From positions 277,951-341,950 of the forward strand of contig JASANG010001354.1 of NCBI GenBank assembly GCA_030248215.1: a stretch of DNA of 64,000 bases, given 5' to 3'. Below, piece by piece: positions 12,047 through 24,059 of the stretch; positions within the stretch are counted from its first letter, which is position 1; the number at the start of each line of letters is the position of its first letter. Position numbers and translations under genes: made by a program. This DNA is from Enoplolaimus lenunculus. Its lineage: Eukaryota > Nematoda > Enoplea > Enoplida > Thoracostomopsidae. The notes below the pieces were generated by a model, which was given only the letters and a program-made list of their open reading frames with translations, was not told the origin of the DNA and made no database searches.

Positions 12047-15000
12047 TTAAACCATAAACACCTGGATTGTCGTCAGTGTCAGTAGGCATGCAACAAGTGC
12101 AACAGTATAGCACAACGCAGTTGGAAGCGAACATCCGGCTCGTGTGTTGCGGCGATTGCCAGCGTTACACAAATTGCTACGGCATGCACAAAATTGAATG
12201 TCACCTTCAAGCGTATGACCTCGGCCTTGGATGAATAGCCGAGAATAGCGCAAATTGGCACAGTTGTTCGGTTGTCGTGCTAAGGATTCAACTAGACTTC
12301 GGTTAAACCACGATAGATCACTGGCGCAGCCGCGATAGAACAAGTCAACACTTGCACCTGTGAGATAAAAATATAGCGATATATAATGAATTCACATTTT
12401 CCCTTCAACTCAAGGGGAAAATTTTAATCGATACCATAATATGCATAAACTATTTGATATATACTGCTTGTAATAACATTTCGTCTATTTTCTCGAATGT
12501 TTCTTTTCAGCTCTCATGCAAGCGCATGCTGGCTGCACTAATTCCACACAACGGCATTTGGCTATTCGTTGCAAGGTCTTCTGTGTTTACTTAGCTTTTA
12601 ATAAACAATTGGGATAAACCTGGCCTGGAAAAGACGGTTGGAACAACGGATATTTCTGAAGTTTTTGTGTTACAAGTTAGCAAATTTCAGATGGGTTGTT
12701 CTTACCCATACCATTACGGTAAACGTACAGCTTGGTCGCAAGTGTTCTAGCGCCCCTGAGCTCGTAAAATCAATTGGGGGCACTTTGATAAGTTTGTTGG
12801 GTCTTTCATTGATGGGACTGTGATTGATGTCTTGGATAAACATTAACTGATGTAATAAAGTTTATATTGAGTATGTCAGCCAGCAGGTTGGAACCGGAGG
12901 TCTAATTCAAGCCCTGCTTTCGGCATGGAAATAAATGCCGGTGCAAACACTGTGCAGTGCATTCAATGTTGAAAAGAGTAACAAACATTAATTTCAGATA
13001 TACCGTCAACCATTTTTACAATTTCAAGTTATGGAAAAGGGACCCTTGGTCCACCGGTATATTCTGCATGTTCTTACAACACTTTACTTATGATATACAC
13101 TTTACGCAACAGAACATATATATATACAGGGTGTTTCAGAAGTACGCAACAGAACACATATATATATACAGGGTGTTTCAGAAGTAACTACCCAAACTTT
13201 GTCAATCAATATCTTCTGGCGTATTATTTCGCAACTGTTGTTTATCGCTGTTTTTAATATTTCTGGTTATTATAAATATATACTGTTTATACCATGGATT
13301 CTCCACGACGATCTCTCCCTGAAAAAATCTGTGTTGTAAAACTTTACTATAAATACGGAAATTATGCCGAAGTCTCACGACAATGGAAAAATCATTTTGA
13401 CTCAATACCACTTACTCGCAACACGATGGCTGATATTATTTCCCGATTCGAGGACACTGCGGTATCCAGGAGCCCCAGAAGTCGACTCGAAGGGCTTCCC
13501 TCCAGCTGGGTATTCATCATACTTCCGTTTGGCGCCTCTACAAGGAGCTTAACTTGAAACCCTTTCGGCCCCATCTTATCCATGGACTCTCTGATGATAA
13601 TTTCGATCGCAGAGTGCAGTTTTGTCAGACATTTGTGGACATGATGGAAAGGAGTGCGTTGGACCTTGATCGTATTTTGTGGACCAACGAGGCGGTTTTT
13701 AAGCTCAATGGTCATGTTAATCGCCATAATTGTGTTTATTGGTCTGAAGACAATCCACATGTCACGATTAAAAAAGGTCAACGCCCCTGGAGTCTGTGTC
13801 TGGGCTGGAATTTGTTCGCAAGGCATCGTTGGTCCATTCTTTTTGACGGAAATGTCAATAAAACCAGCTATTTGGAACTTTTATCTGTGAATGTCTACCC
13901 GCAAATCGCAAACGAGGACCTTGTTTTCATGCATGACGACCCCCAGCTCACTACGCTACCGAAGTCCGCTCTTGGCTGGACGAAAGGTTCCCGAATCGAT
14001 GGATCGGCCGCAGAGGTGTCATCGAGTGGCCAGCTAGGTCACCAGACTTAACTCCTCCTGACTTCTTTCTTTGGGGTGTTGTGAAAGAAGATGTTTATGG
14101 AAGTAGGGCGAACGACCCTCAAGAATTGATGGACAGAATAAAATCAGCGTGTTCTAAAACTCCAGTGGACTTATGCCCCAAAGTTTGCCGATTTGTACCA
14201 TCTCGACTGGAGAAATGCATTCAGCTTGGCGGTGCACAGACGGAGCTGTTCCAAGTTCTCGTCGTAATGTTAGTAAACTTTCAATACTTGTCTGTAATTA
14301 TACAAAAAACAGGCGAGCTACCTCTGCCCACTCAACCGATACATAGCATCAAACAGCGGGTAGTTACTTCTGAAACACCCGGTATATATACTTCTATTGC
14401 GCGCCCTCTGCTATTATTATTTAAAATATAAACCAGCATGAAAACGCAGTCAGTTGTACCATAAATCGTATCCGGAGACCTGAAGAATATGCATGGCAAG
14501 TTTGTACAGTTTCGAACAGGAATTCGATGCGGATTGAATAAATCGTTTTCACAGTATTCGCTGGCGACCGCTGGTTCTGCCATTACATTACGGTTTTGGC
14601 GTTTGGTCGATGATAGCCTGCAATTTGTACCGTCAATAATTCACAAGACCATTTTGCAAGGCACCGGTAGGGTTCAACCGAGTCCGGCTTCGGCAGAATA
14701 TATATACTGCTCCGGCTCCGATAATACTTTTGGCCAAAGCTCTGCGATTTCTGATGGTCAAATTTTTCAGATTTTTAACAGCTGATGCATTATCGAGTAA
14801 GCTTGTGTGCAATACAGATTAATTGCTGGGATTTCTCAATAAAGCAGCAAATCAAGTATTTGACAACACTCTATGTATTCAGGGTACAACCGGAGGTGAA
14901 AAAACCAGAGCTGGAGGTCCACATATTTCGCACGGAACCGGAGATGAATCAAAATTAGGTAATTAAAATTATGTTTTTGCCAACATTAACTAAATCTACA

Positions 15001-18000
15001 GAATTGCCAAAATTTGGGTGTAAAAGCATTTTTTGAGAAATCTCGGCAGCTAATGATTTCGAAAGTTCCTTAAAGTTACAGATAAACTAAATTAGGGGAA
15101 GGCTATACAAAAATACGGAATACTTTAGTAAGGAAATACCCTTTAAAAGGTATGCCCGTTGTACTTTTTAAACGTTGATACCTGCAATGTAGCCTTTGGT
15201 AACTACAATAATTTTATGACCTTTAATCAAATGAAGCGCACGCTGGTATATAAGGTAGGTTGGTCTATGTATTTACCTCAATTTAATCTTAAAACCGAGC
15301 AACCTTTGATTGAAAAAGATACGGCCAATCACCATGCTCTTGCTTATGGATCTCTAATTCCTGCTCACGCAAAAAGGCTTTTTAACCCTTTCTCACATGA
15401 ATTTTTGCTATTTCCCCTGAGACCTACTTTTATGCTAGGATTCGAACTCCAGTGACTGGAGTGGGAGGCGTATACCATCACCACTCAGCTATAGGAGCTT
15501 GACGCTCGAGCCCGCGGGGGCTCTCACATCTTGCGGTGATTGAGACTATGTATACGTGTTGCAATTGTTAAACACGGTGCGATATATATTATTTAACGTA
15601 TATACACTGCGCTGAGTTGCCTATAGGCAACTCAATGTGAGAAGGGGTTATAGATAGTAAACTGAAAAATTTTCGCTTAACCCATTCTCACATGAATTTT
15701 TTCTATTTCCCTTGGGACCTACTTTTATGCTAGGATTCGAACTCCAGTGACTGGAAATTTTATGACCTTTAATCAAATGAAGCGCACGCTGGTATATAAG
15801 GTAGGTTGGTCTATGTATTTACCTCAATTTAATTTTAAAACCGAGCAACCTTTGATTGAAAAAGATACGGCCAATCACCATGCTCTTGCTTATGGATCTC
15901 TAATTCCTGCTCACGCAAAAAGGCTTTTTAACCCTTTCTCACATGAATTTTTGCTATTTCCCCTGAGACCTACTTTTATGCTAGGATTCGAACTCCAGTG
16001 ACTGGAGTGGGAGGCGTATACCATCACCACTCAGCTATAGGAGCTTGACGCTCGAGCCCGCGGGGGCTCTCACATCTTGTGGTGATTGAGACTATGTATA
16101 CGTGTTGCAATTGTTAAACACGGTGCGATATATATTATTTAACGTATATACACTGCGCTGAGTTGCCTATAGGCAACTCAATGTGAGAAGGGGTTATAGA
16201 TAGTAAACTGAAAAATTTTCGCTTAACCCATTCTCACATGAATTTTTTCTATTTCCCTTGGGACCTACTTTTATGCTAGGATTCGAACTCCAGTGACTGG
16301 AAATTTTATGACCTTTAATCAAATGAAGCGCACGCTGGTATATAAGGTAGGTTGGTCTATGTATTTACCTCAATTTAATTTTAAAACCGAGCAACCTTTG
16401 ATTGAAAAACATACGACCAATCACCATGGTCTTGCTTATGGATCTCTAATTCCTGCTCACGCAAAAAGGCTTTTTAACCCTTTCTCACATGAATTTTTGC
16501 TATTTCCCGTGAGACCTACTTTTATGCTAGGATTCGAACTCCAGTGACTGGAGTGGGAGGCGTATACAATCACCACTCAGCCTGTAGGAGCTTGACGCTC
16601 GAGCCCGAGGGGGCTCTCACGTCTTGTGGTGATTGAGTACTATGTATACGTGTTGCAATTGTTAAACACGGTGCGATATCGTATACCATCACCACTCAGC
16701 CTGTAGGAGCTTGACGCTCGAGCCCGAGGGGGCTCTCACGTCTTGTGGTGATTGAGTACTATGTATACGTGTTGCAATTGTTAAACACGGTGCGATATAT
16801 ATTATTTAACGTATATACACTGCGCTGAGTTGCCTATAGGCAACTCAATGTGAGAAGGGGTTATAGATAGTAAACTGAAAAATTTTCGCTTAACCCATTC
16901 TCACATGAATTTTTTCTATTTCCCTTGGGACCTACTTTTATGCTAGGATTCGAACTCCAGTGACTGGAAATTTTATGACCGTTAACCAAATGAAACACAC
17001 GCTGGTATATAAGGTCGGTTGGTCTATGTATTTACATCAATTTAATTTTAAAACCGAGCAACCTTTGATTGAAAAAGATACGGCCAATCACCATACTCTT
17101 GCTTATGGATCTCTAATTCCTGCTCACGCAAAAAGGCTTTGTAACCCTTTCTCACATGAATTTTTCTATTTCCCCTGATACCTACTTTTATGCTAGGATT
17201 CGAACTCCATGACTAGAGTGGGAGGCGTATACCATCACCACTCAGCCTGTAGGAGCTTGACGCTCGAGCCCGAGGGGGCTCTCACGTCTTGTGGTGATTG
17301 AGTACTATGTATACGTGTTGCAATTGTTAAACACGGTGCGATATATATTATTTAACGTATATACACTGCGCTGAGTTGCCTATAGGCAACTCAATGTGAG
17401 AAGAGGTTACAGATAGTAAACTGAAAATTTTTCGCTCAAATGTTATCAAGAATAACTTTCTGCAGTTGGGATTGAACGATAATCAGTAAATTTTTCAATT
17501 CAACCACATTTTGTGCCCAGCAGCTTGTTTGTTAGCATACGAAATCCGAACTTATCAAATATGAATTTTCGATTGGCATATAGTGTTTTCTTCTGTCACA
17601 AAATTATGCGGATACTTGGTGTACGTGTTGGGCGTGGCACAGATATCAAATACGTCATACCTGTAGACATCCGAACCACAGCTGTAACATTTAAGGAATG
17701 ATTTGTAATACGGACGAATTCTTGTTGCTGAAACAGTTACTGTATATAATTAGTAGTTCAGTTTTTACATTTCAAGGACGGTAGAATGAAATGATACCCT
17801 CCCAGGTGCATAACACCACTGGAACTTAATGGGGAGGGCAAGCCAACCTTGGAGATGACAAATTTAAATTGACAAATTCTATGGGTTTACACGAAAACGA
17901 AACAATCAGCAGAACAACACTGCCATTTTTAGAGGCGGTGCGGTTGCGGTAGTATATATGCCGATGGTAAAGAAGGTGCACTCAACAATCAATATGTCTA

Positions 18001-18527
18001 AATTAAACTATAAGCGAAACATTTTTGATGCCGTTGCCATGGTTCGCACAAGATGTTCCCCCTAAAAAGTGGGGGTAGGTCAAATCCGCAATCCGTGTCG
18101 GGCACTTATTTTCTACACAGAATGTTCCCAGTTGCACACTCTTGTTCAAAAAATATGCATCTTCCACTAAAACGCGTTTAGTAAAAGAAAACTTACTTGA
18201 GTAATCTTGAACCACTCGACGTGCGCCTCCGCTACGCCTTGTCTGATCGCGGGACCATTTTTGCGGTGAATACGATCGTTTAGCTGCGTGTCTTAATTTA
18301 CTTGTTACATTTAATGAAAGTGAATCTACGGTCAGCTCTGATTGATATGTTGTAGATACGTTGAGCACGTGATGGGTACTGAATTCCAATCCATGTATGG
18401 TGGATTGATTTACTGAATCCCGTAATATTTTTGGCTTAGTGACCAGTGCTGAGTCAGTTGGAATACATAATGGACGTAACAGCAATAAAAAGACGTAATA
18501 CAGACTGCGTTTATTGTTAATACTCAT
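12047..18527 (-). CDS. Ly6/uPAR-domain GPI-anchored surface protein
   Basis: Three coding exons on the minus strand: 18527-18197, 17727-17557 and 12357-12047, giving 270 residues. Residues 1-27 form a signal peptide with a VFLLLLRPLC core. Residues 28-122 are a Ser/Thr-rich basic linker containing RRSGGARR. Residues 123-240 form a Ly6/uPAR three-finger domain that starts KCYSCGS and ends FCACRSNLCN, with exactly ten cysteines. The C-terminal 25 residues are hydrophobic (ALCYTVALVACLLTLTTIQ), as for GPI attachment. Both intron junctions are phase 1. The first uses a good GTAAGT donor and TTTCAG acceptor. The second acceptor (CTCACAG) is normal, but the donor reads T|GATAAGT, so reading straight on gives a TGA mid-domain. 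The family acts at the cell surface, often as a receptor or channel modulator. An acceptor TTTTTCAG at 18569 precedes a short 5' UTR. The 5.2-kb second intron holds a mariner element and a MITE array. Identity as Ly6-type is firm; the exact orthologue is unknown. Confidence 0.78.
13104..13183. repeat. 40-bp duplication containing a transposon terminus
   Basis: ACGCAACAGAACA, then an AT run, then CAGGGTGTTTCAGAAGT occurs at 13104 and again at 13144. The second copy runs into the mariner-like element, so the duplicated unit includes host flank plus about 17 bp of its left terminus. Confidence 0.85.
13169..14382 (+). mobile_element. mariner/Tc1-superfamily transposon, full length
   Basis: The element is 1214 bp between TA dinucleotides at 13167 and 14383. 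Its 25-bp inverted termini contain GGGTGTTTCAGAAGTAACTA. It is a plain DNA transposon lying in the second intron of the Ly6 gene. Both ends are intact, but the transposase is broken, so it could move only with help from elsewhere. Confidence 0.9.
13294..14275 (+). pseudogene. broken mariner-type transposase
   Basis: The N-terminal helix-turn-helix region starts MDSPRRSLPEKICVVKLYY and continues to the PLTRNTMADIISRFEDT segment. The catalytic region spans about 13654-14060 and shows WTNEAVFKLNG, VYWSEDNPHVT, FMHD and SPDLTPPDFFLWG. The pieces lie in different frames (13294-13557, 13554-14051, 13654-13890, then 14040-14275), so several frameshifts are present. The first catalytic Asp, normally WTDE, reads WTNE, and the DGAP motif after FMH is altered. 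The protein would cut and paste DNA between TA sites. This copy is inactive. The spacing and motifs place it in the IS630-Tc1-mariner superfamily; I do not assign a subfamily. Confidence 0.88.
14880..15010 (+). repeat. CAGGGT(A/G)CAACC (hAT-like) element end
   Basis: Starts CAGGGTACAACCGGAGGTG and continues through a second GGAG motif to AAAATTAGGTAATTAAAAT. This is the same order as at 40090 and, in reverse, at 9750. The distal end could not be placed. Confidence 0.55.
15210..17436. repeat. tandem array of a 546-bp unit built on a TTAA MITE
   Basis: Four units start with AATTTTATGACC at 15210, 15756, 16302 and 16969. Each holds a spacer of about 170 bp, a full TTAA-type MITE (first copy 15382-15650, TAACCC start and GGGTTA end), a 26-bp linker and a second MITE truncated after its tRNA-like B box. 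The last unit lacks the truncated copy. Units differ by only a few bases. The 84-residue open frames in each unit are products of the repeat, not genes. The array lies in the Ly6 gene's second intron. Confidence 0.9.
16561..16800. repeat. 119-bp duplication inside the third array unit
   Basis: The stretch from CGTATACAATCACCACTCAG to GTGCGATAT is repeated immediately, starting again at 16680. This explains why the third unit is 667 bp rather than 546. Both copies share the CCTGTAGGAGC and GAGTACTATG variants, so the duplication arose within that variant. Confidence 0.88.
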
Positions 18528-18867
18528 GACGCAGTGGAAAATGCAGACATGAACAACTGGTTGACTACCTGAAAAAGAACTTTTGGCTTTTGACAGCTGG
18601 TTAAAACTTTTTTGGATGCGCTCAATACGTTCGCTTACGTTGATAATAAACATTCACAGTTTAAATACTACAGATATTTTCCGCTTCCGTTTGAAGTATG
18701 CATTAATAAGCAATATTGTTCTGATCTTGCATTACATGAAATTGCAAAACAACGATTCAATCCTCAGTGTTTATTCTGGTGTCTCGAGTTCTACCTCCAG
18801 CGCGAAACTGGACCTCAGATGAAATTGAAAATATTCTTGTAGCTCAAGGGTAACAAATATGCATTGT

Positions 18868-19033
18868 GGGCCCATGTTACTCTAAGGGGCGTCCAGGTTT
18901 GTGGTGGGTTTATAAAAGAGTAAGTTTAGATTCTAGATTACATTGTTTTGCTTAGGCTTACTTAGTCTTAGGCTTAGGCTTACGAATACGCTTAAACTAC
19001 TGTTGCGACTCTTAAAGTAACATTGTCCGCGAT
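18868..19033. repeat. TTAGGC-core MITE
   Basis: It begins GGGCCCATGTTACTCTAAGG and ends CTTAAAGTAACATTGTC, an imperfect inverted copy of the start. Between them is a run of CTTAGGCTTA/TTAGTCTTAGGC motifs. It provides the empty-site comparison for the filled copy at 48811. Confidence 0.7.
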
Positions 19034-19189
19034 TTGCGGTGTTTCTCGGTGTGATATGCCGACGTTTAGCGAGCAGAAAATCAGTATGTTTATGACGCTG
19101 TAATAGTTTAATGTTTAACTTACAGGACATAACAATTAGGAAACGCCTAGTACACTTTAGCCCCACATTGTCTAGACTCGCTTTGCCGG

Positions 19190-19285
19190 TGTCGAAAAAG
19201 CGGTACCTAAGCTTATGCCTAGCCTAAACCTTTAAAGCAATGCCTGACGCTAAGCCTAACCCTGACCGTTAATCTTAAATCTGCA
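19190..19285. repeat. degenerate TTAGGC-like (GCCTAA) run
   Basis: Repeated CCTAAGCTTATGCCTAGCC, GCTAAGCCTAACCC motifs about 6-7 bases apart. It is flanked on the left by CCCCACATTGTC, similar to the flank of the run at 42890. Confidence 0.55.
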
Positions 19286-19299
19286 AGAAGTGGCAAGAA

Positions 19300-21260
19300 C
19301 CAAGGTCTAAATTATGCGCTGTTAGTCCTCTCAAAGCAGAATCAATACTTTTCGATTGCAAAATTGCCGAAAGCATGTGTTCAATGCTACTCTCTTTTTA
19401 TTCTCTCGCAACTTACTCTGTCGTGTTAATTTTGCATTTTGATATGATATCCAGCAATGATAACATTTTATTGTAATACCATTTGACACGAGTACAATAA
19501 TACCTTGAATTCTTTGAAAATTACAAAATGGCACCAGATCTGTAAACTGTAATACACGGTTATGTTTGGTCATGAACAATACTGTAGCGTAACCAGGTGA
19601 GATGTTGGTCATAACACACTTTGCGACTTAAGCTAAAGGGGTGTTATAAACTTTTTAATCGGTAACACAAAAAGCCACCTTTTCAAACTATTTATAAAAT
19701 TTAACCGTGAGCGGAGTTGGTAATAAATTATTAAATAAAAACTGCAGCGTTACGTGACATTATTGTTTAGCGGCCCGAGCCCACAAGTCATACAAAAAAC
19801 CGCTTTGACCGATACTGTCGCGTCCAAAAGCATCCCAGAAAGTTTTATAAACCATACTTAATTTGGAAAATTGTTCAGGTTGAGCCTAAACTCAGAATTG
19901 AAACTTACCGTATATAGTTGCCCAACTTGTATTTGGACTTACAACGTAGAATTACTTAAAAACGCTTATTTAAACTCTGCTCGTTCAAGTCAGAACATAA
20001 GTTTTCTTTGAAACAATTAACGTTGCATATATAATAATGGACTACCCTTGAAGTAACAGAACTGAATCAAAGAAACGTTTCCTTGTAAGATATCAGTTTA
20101 GATGTATACACTATAAGGTTTTTGACTAAAGTCTCGCCTAATGATTTGAAGTGGTTAAGTACGGCGTTAAATCGTTCAACGTGGTAAAACAGTAATTTGC
20201 ATTGTGGAAACGAAATGAAAATCGAACATATTAAAGCATCTGTTAATCAGCAGTTTCATCGCAAACATTCGGTGCTGACAGCCCAGACTAAACTTTCCTT
20301 CCTTACTATGTCTTAAATTGTACGCTTCAACAGTCAAGACGTTCTCCGAACATAAAACTAAAAGCCAACGCAAGGGTACTGTATAACTTAATTTAGCCAC
20401 GAACATTTCGGTTCGCAAATGTCATATCCGGAGGTACGTGCAGTATCAGTTTAATATGTCGAGAGCGTTTGTTGTGGACTTTGGAAATTTGAACGCAACT
20501 GAAAAACGCAGTCATGCGTGCAGTAAAAGCATAGTATGTGAGTTGCTTTATATATTCTTTTATCTGTCAAAAATATTTGAAAAGCGTATCGATTGGTTAA
20601 ACTGTGAACGTATCTTTGGCTGCAAATTGTAGAAATTGTCATGTTGTTGTGTAGGTACTAGAATTTTACTGTTCCCAATTGGCCTAGAGTAATGTTTTTA
20701 CTAGAGATCCGCACGTCAATATTGACAATTTCGCCTACGAATGCCTTATTGCGCTCTCGTTAATTTGTGCAGAAAACGCTTGAAAGGTCCCACATCCCAA
20801 TTGGCGAGAAGAAATCAATTTTGAAAATAGGATTAACTTTCTCCAGTGAAACGGCTCAAAGCTGCTGCATTCCTTAAAATTGATGTTCTTGTCGCGTTTC
20901 TGACGCACTTGACTCGATTGGTAAAAGTTTGTTGAATATTTATACTTAAATTTTAACTTAGATTAAAAGAATAACAGCGGTTTGGAAATGCAACATTTGC
21001 GGTTTACGATAGGTTGTTTGATTGAAAACTTGCTATACAGTGCAAACTGGTGCTCGAAAACCTGTAAACTTCAGGTACTTGAGGAAATCGAGTACTGATA
21101 CTGCTGTAGTACGCCTAAAAACAATATGCTTATCTGCAGTAACTTCCTTTTCAATACTCAAAAACTCCCTGTTGGCGTTATTCGGCCGGAACTACTACGT
21201 TCAGATTTTCCCGCAGAAACTTTAGCATCATACCCGGAGTCAAATCTCGGATAATATTTT
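19300..21260. other. gene-free stretch
   Basis: Open frames on the two strands overlap and none shows a protein signature or matching splice sites. No repeat family was recognised. Confidence 0.4.
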
Positions 21261-21300
21261 GCGCTCGAGCCAAGCATGCTACCACTATGCCATGCGGTGG
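21261..21300 (-). repeat. SINE head fragment
   Basis: The reverse complement contains GGCATAGTGGTAGCATGCTT followed by GGCTCGAGCGC, matching the tRNA-like head of the SINE at 2657 from the A box through the anticodon arm. The B box is lost. Confidence 0.65.
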
Positions 21301-23039
21301 ATGCCTCAACCATTTAAGCTAGCTACGCTGGTTGATCCAGAAGGGATGGGGGATGCATCCCTATTAACTGCCGTGCACATCTGACAATCTGGAGATGCAA
21401 ATTCTTCACCTGAGGCTCCACAATGTGTTTTGTAACCAAACAGGTGAAAAAATGACGAGGTTACAACACGAATCCGAAATTTATTACAAACGCGTTTTAT
21501 AACTAAAATTTCAAAACGCAAAAAAAGATCCTCACTTTAATACCGAAAAATCGTGGTCAAAATTCGTCTCCGCCACAGTCAAATTCGACTCGATGAATCG
21601 CTCAGTGAGTTAAATTTGACTCTGGCGAAGTCGAATTTGACTCAGTTTGTGTAGTCCGGAAAAGCCTATTTCGGAGAGAGTCAATTTGTCTCACCATTTT
21701 TTGCAGTGTAGATGAAATGCATATAGTTAAACTGGTTCGAAGCATATGAGTACTAGATCGAAATCGAATTGGTGTTGTAAAATGTAAACACTTAAAATGT
21801 GTTTTTAATTATAGAATCCTTTGACTATAGTATCCGATAACAGCTGGCCAAAACTTATTTTCAGCATTGTTCAAAAAAAGACACCAAGTGTCAGTTTGTT
21901 GTATAATGGTCTCATTTGCGTAAAAATCATATTTTCCATGCAAAAAAACGCATGTTTAGCATTGTGTTCGTATTCCCTAAACACTGTATGTTAAATTAAC
22001 TTTCTAAACAAAACTGGCGTCTAACGGTGGCCCACGCGTGTAATGGCTCGCTAGTCGCTAATAGGGATTAAAATTAATTTACTTTGTATTAAGATTTATA
22101 CAGTACTAAAATTGCGTTTAGCTTCTAGCTCGTTTAGCTCGTGAGTCTTTCGCTATTATATATCGCGCGGCTCTCTCTTCAGTAAATGTCGGGATCCGCG
22201 ATTGCAAACAGCACCCCTATAGAAAACCTTATTTTGATTTAGCACACACTTTCAAATTTAAAACGTCCTATCTTCGTGTCTGTGACTGAACCGTCGATGA
22301 CAAGGGAAGCTTTAAATAACTTTTGACAGTTTTGTTCCATTTCATATATATACAACTTCACTGTTGTCAACAATATAAATTTTACGGGTTGTGCATTCCA
22401 AGTCCATGCCAATGGTTTAGTGCTAATTAATTTAAGAATATGCGCGTTGCATACATTTCAAAGTTTTATGTGAGAAAATGAAAAATGTAACTATTTTTGG
22501 TTTGAAAGCAATAGTTTACTATGCTTTACCAAACGTCTTGCTATTTCTGCAAACAATTGCAATTTATTTGGAAAAATGCTGGTTTAAGAATCTAAAGGAT
22601 CGATACGTTTAAGGCACCAACGTATATCGCACCACAGTGGAGTTTACACATATAATCAGCAATCTTAACGCGTCTGAAATAAAATTAATGCTTCCGTTGT
22701 CGAACTGCAACGAAATAACCTCTATACGCGTTATGTAGGCTTACGGCACCAACCAAAAAGAAAAACACAGCCCTTTGGTCGGTAAATCTATCCATAACAT
22801 TAAAAAGTCTATGTTTTAGAAAACTTTTCTTGTTTGTTTGAAAATTCTTCCTGTTTACCTATAGTAACTACTCCTGGTTGCGGTACTTTTATAGGCTGCA
22901 TCTATTTGTTCTATTTTAACAATTTTCGTTCAAATACCTACAGTATATAATATAATCGGTGACGCTCAATTAACTATACTGTATACGTTTATGTTTTGAA
23001 TAAATTTACACTCAAAGGCATTGCAAAGCTCTTGTACAC

Positions 23040-23150
23040 TTCCCGAACAGTCTTACGCTTAAACGCTCAAACTCTTGTTTAGATTTAGGTTTAGGTTTCA
23101 GAGAAAGGCTTACCTGCCTAAGAGTAAGCGTATGCCTGAACTGCTAACGT
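23040..23150. repeat. degenerate TTAGGC-like run
   Basis: CTTACGCTTAAACGC, GTTTAGATTTAGGTTTAGGT and CCTAAGAGTAAGCGTATGCC motifs, similar to the cores at 18868 and 27451. Confidence 0.5.
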
Positions 23151-24059
23151 AGTTGAAGTGTACAAAAGCCACATTGTGATCATTGATCAAAAAAATCGGA
23201 AAAACAAAATACAAAACCTTTTCTCAGGTTTGAATGATATTTGATATATCTATCCCCTTTACATATATATTTGGTACAAGACAACGAAAACTCAGGCTTT
23301 TGCAGCTAATGAACCCGGTGTACGTTTTCCAAATGTGTTTTATATTCTTGGCAACATAGTTGTTTTCCACGTTTACATGCATTATATCTTTATATTCAAG
23401 CCCGTAGCCAGCTCTAGCATGCTAGGAGTACAAATCATTTTCATCTGTGGCATGCGGAGATTTCATGGCTTACCAGAAAAGCTAAAATTTCTAGATAGCC
23501 AAAATTTTTCTCCTTGGTTTGCGTCTGGCTACATGCAAGTTGTATTAATATACGCCTTTATTAATCTAAGCGGTGGTAATACGTTTACAGAATACTTGTA
23601 GCACTTTAAACAGGTGCATACGGTCATGGTATACTTTAAAAATAAAAATGTTTGCAAATTTATTTGTCACCTTTTTCCATCAACCGTGTTTTTTGTTCTA
23701 AAACAAAATGAAAATGCCTCCGAAAGCCATTAAAACAACAATTCTTCAATGTATATGAGCTTTAAATGCAATCCACAAATGTCTTGGGATATACACAAAA
23801 ACCCAGCGAAACCTGGGTTAAATTGTACTAAAATAAACAACAGCCTGTTTGCATAAAATGCTACACGGTTCAATATTTCAACTGTGGATGTATAATAACA
23901 GTTTCAAAAATTGATTTTGGCCCTTATCTGGCTATTTTAGAACCTTGTTGGTTATCATGGTTCATTGTATCTTATAATATATATACGATGAAGACTGGCA
24001 ATGCTATGTTAATGGAAGTGATTAGAAAACGCGGTTGTTGCACACTATCCCTCATATTT

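Noticed and set aside
12511-12597. Plus-strand terminal exon after the acceptor TTCTTTTCAG at 12510
   Set aside because: A 28-codon frame to a stop with no upstream exon, inside an intron of the minus-strand Ly6 gene. Probably chance.
15747-16547. Repeated 84-residue frames as a small gene family
   Set aside because: They are copies of the 546-bp tandem unit and run through the MITE and its tRNA-like part.
21320-21345. 18S rRNA 5' end (CTGGTTGATCCAG)
   Set aside because: Only about 13 bases resemble rRNA and the sequence on either side does not.
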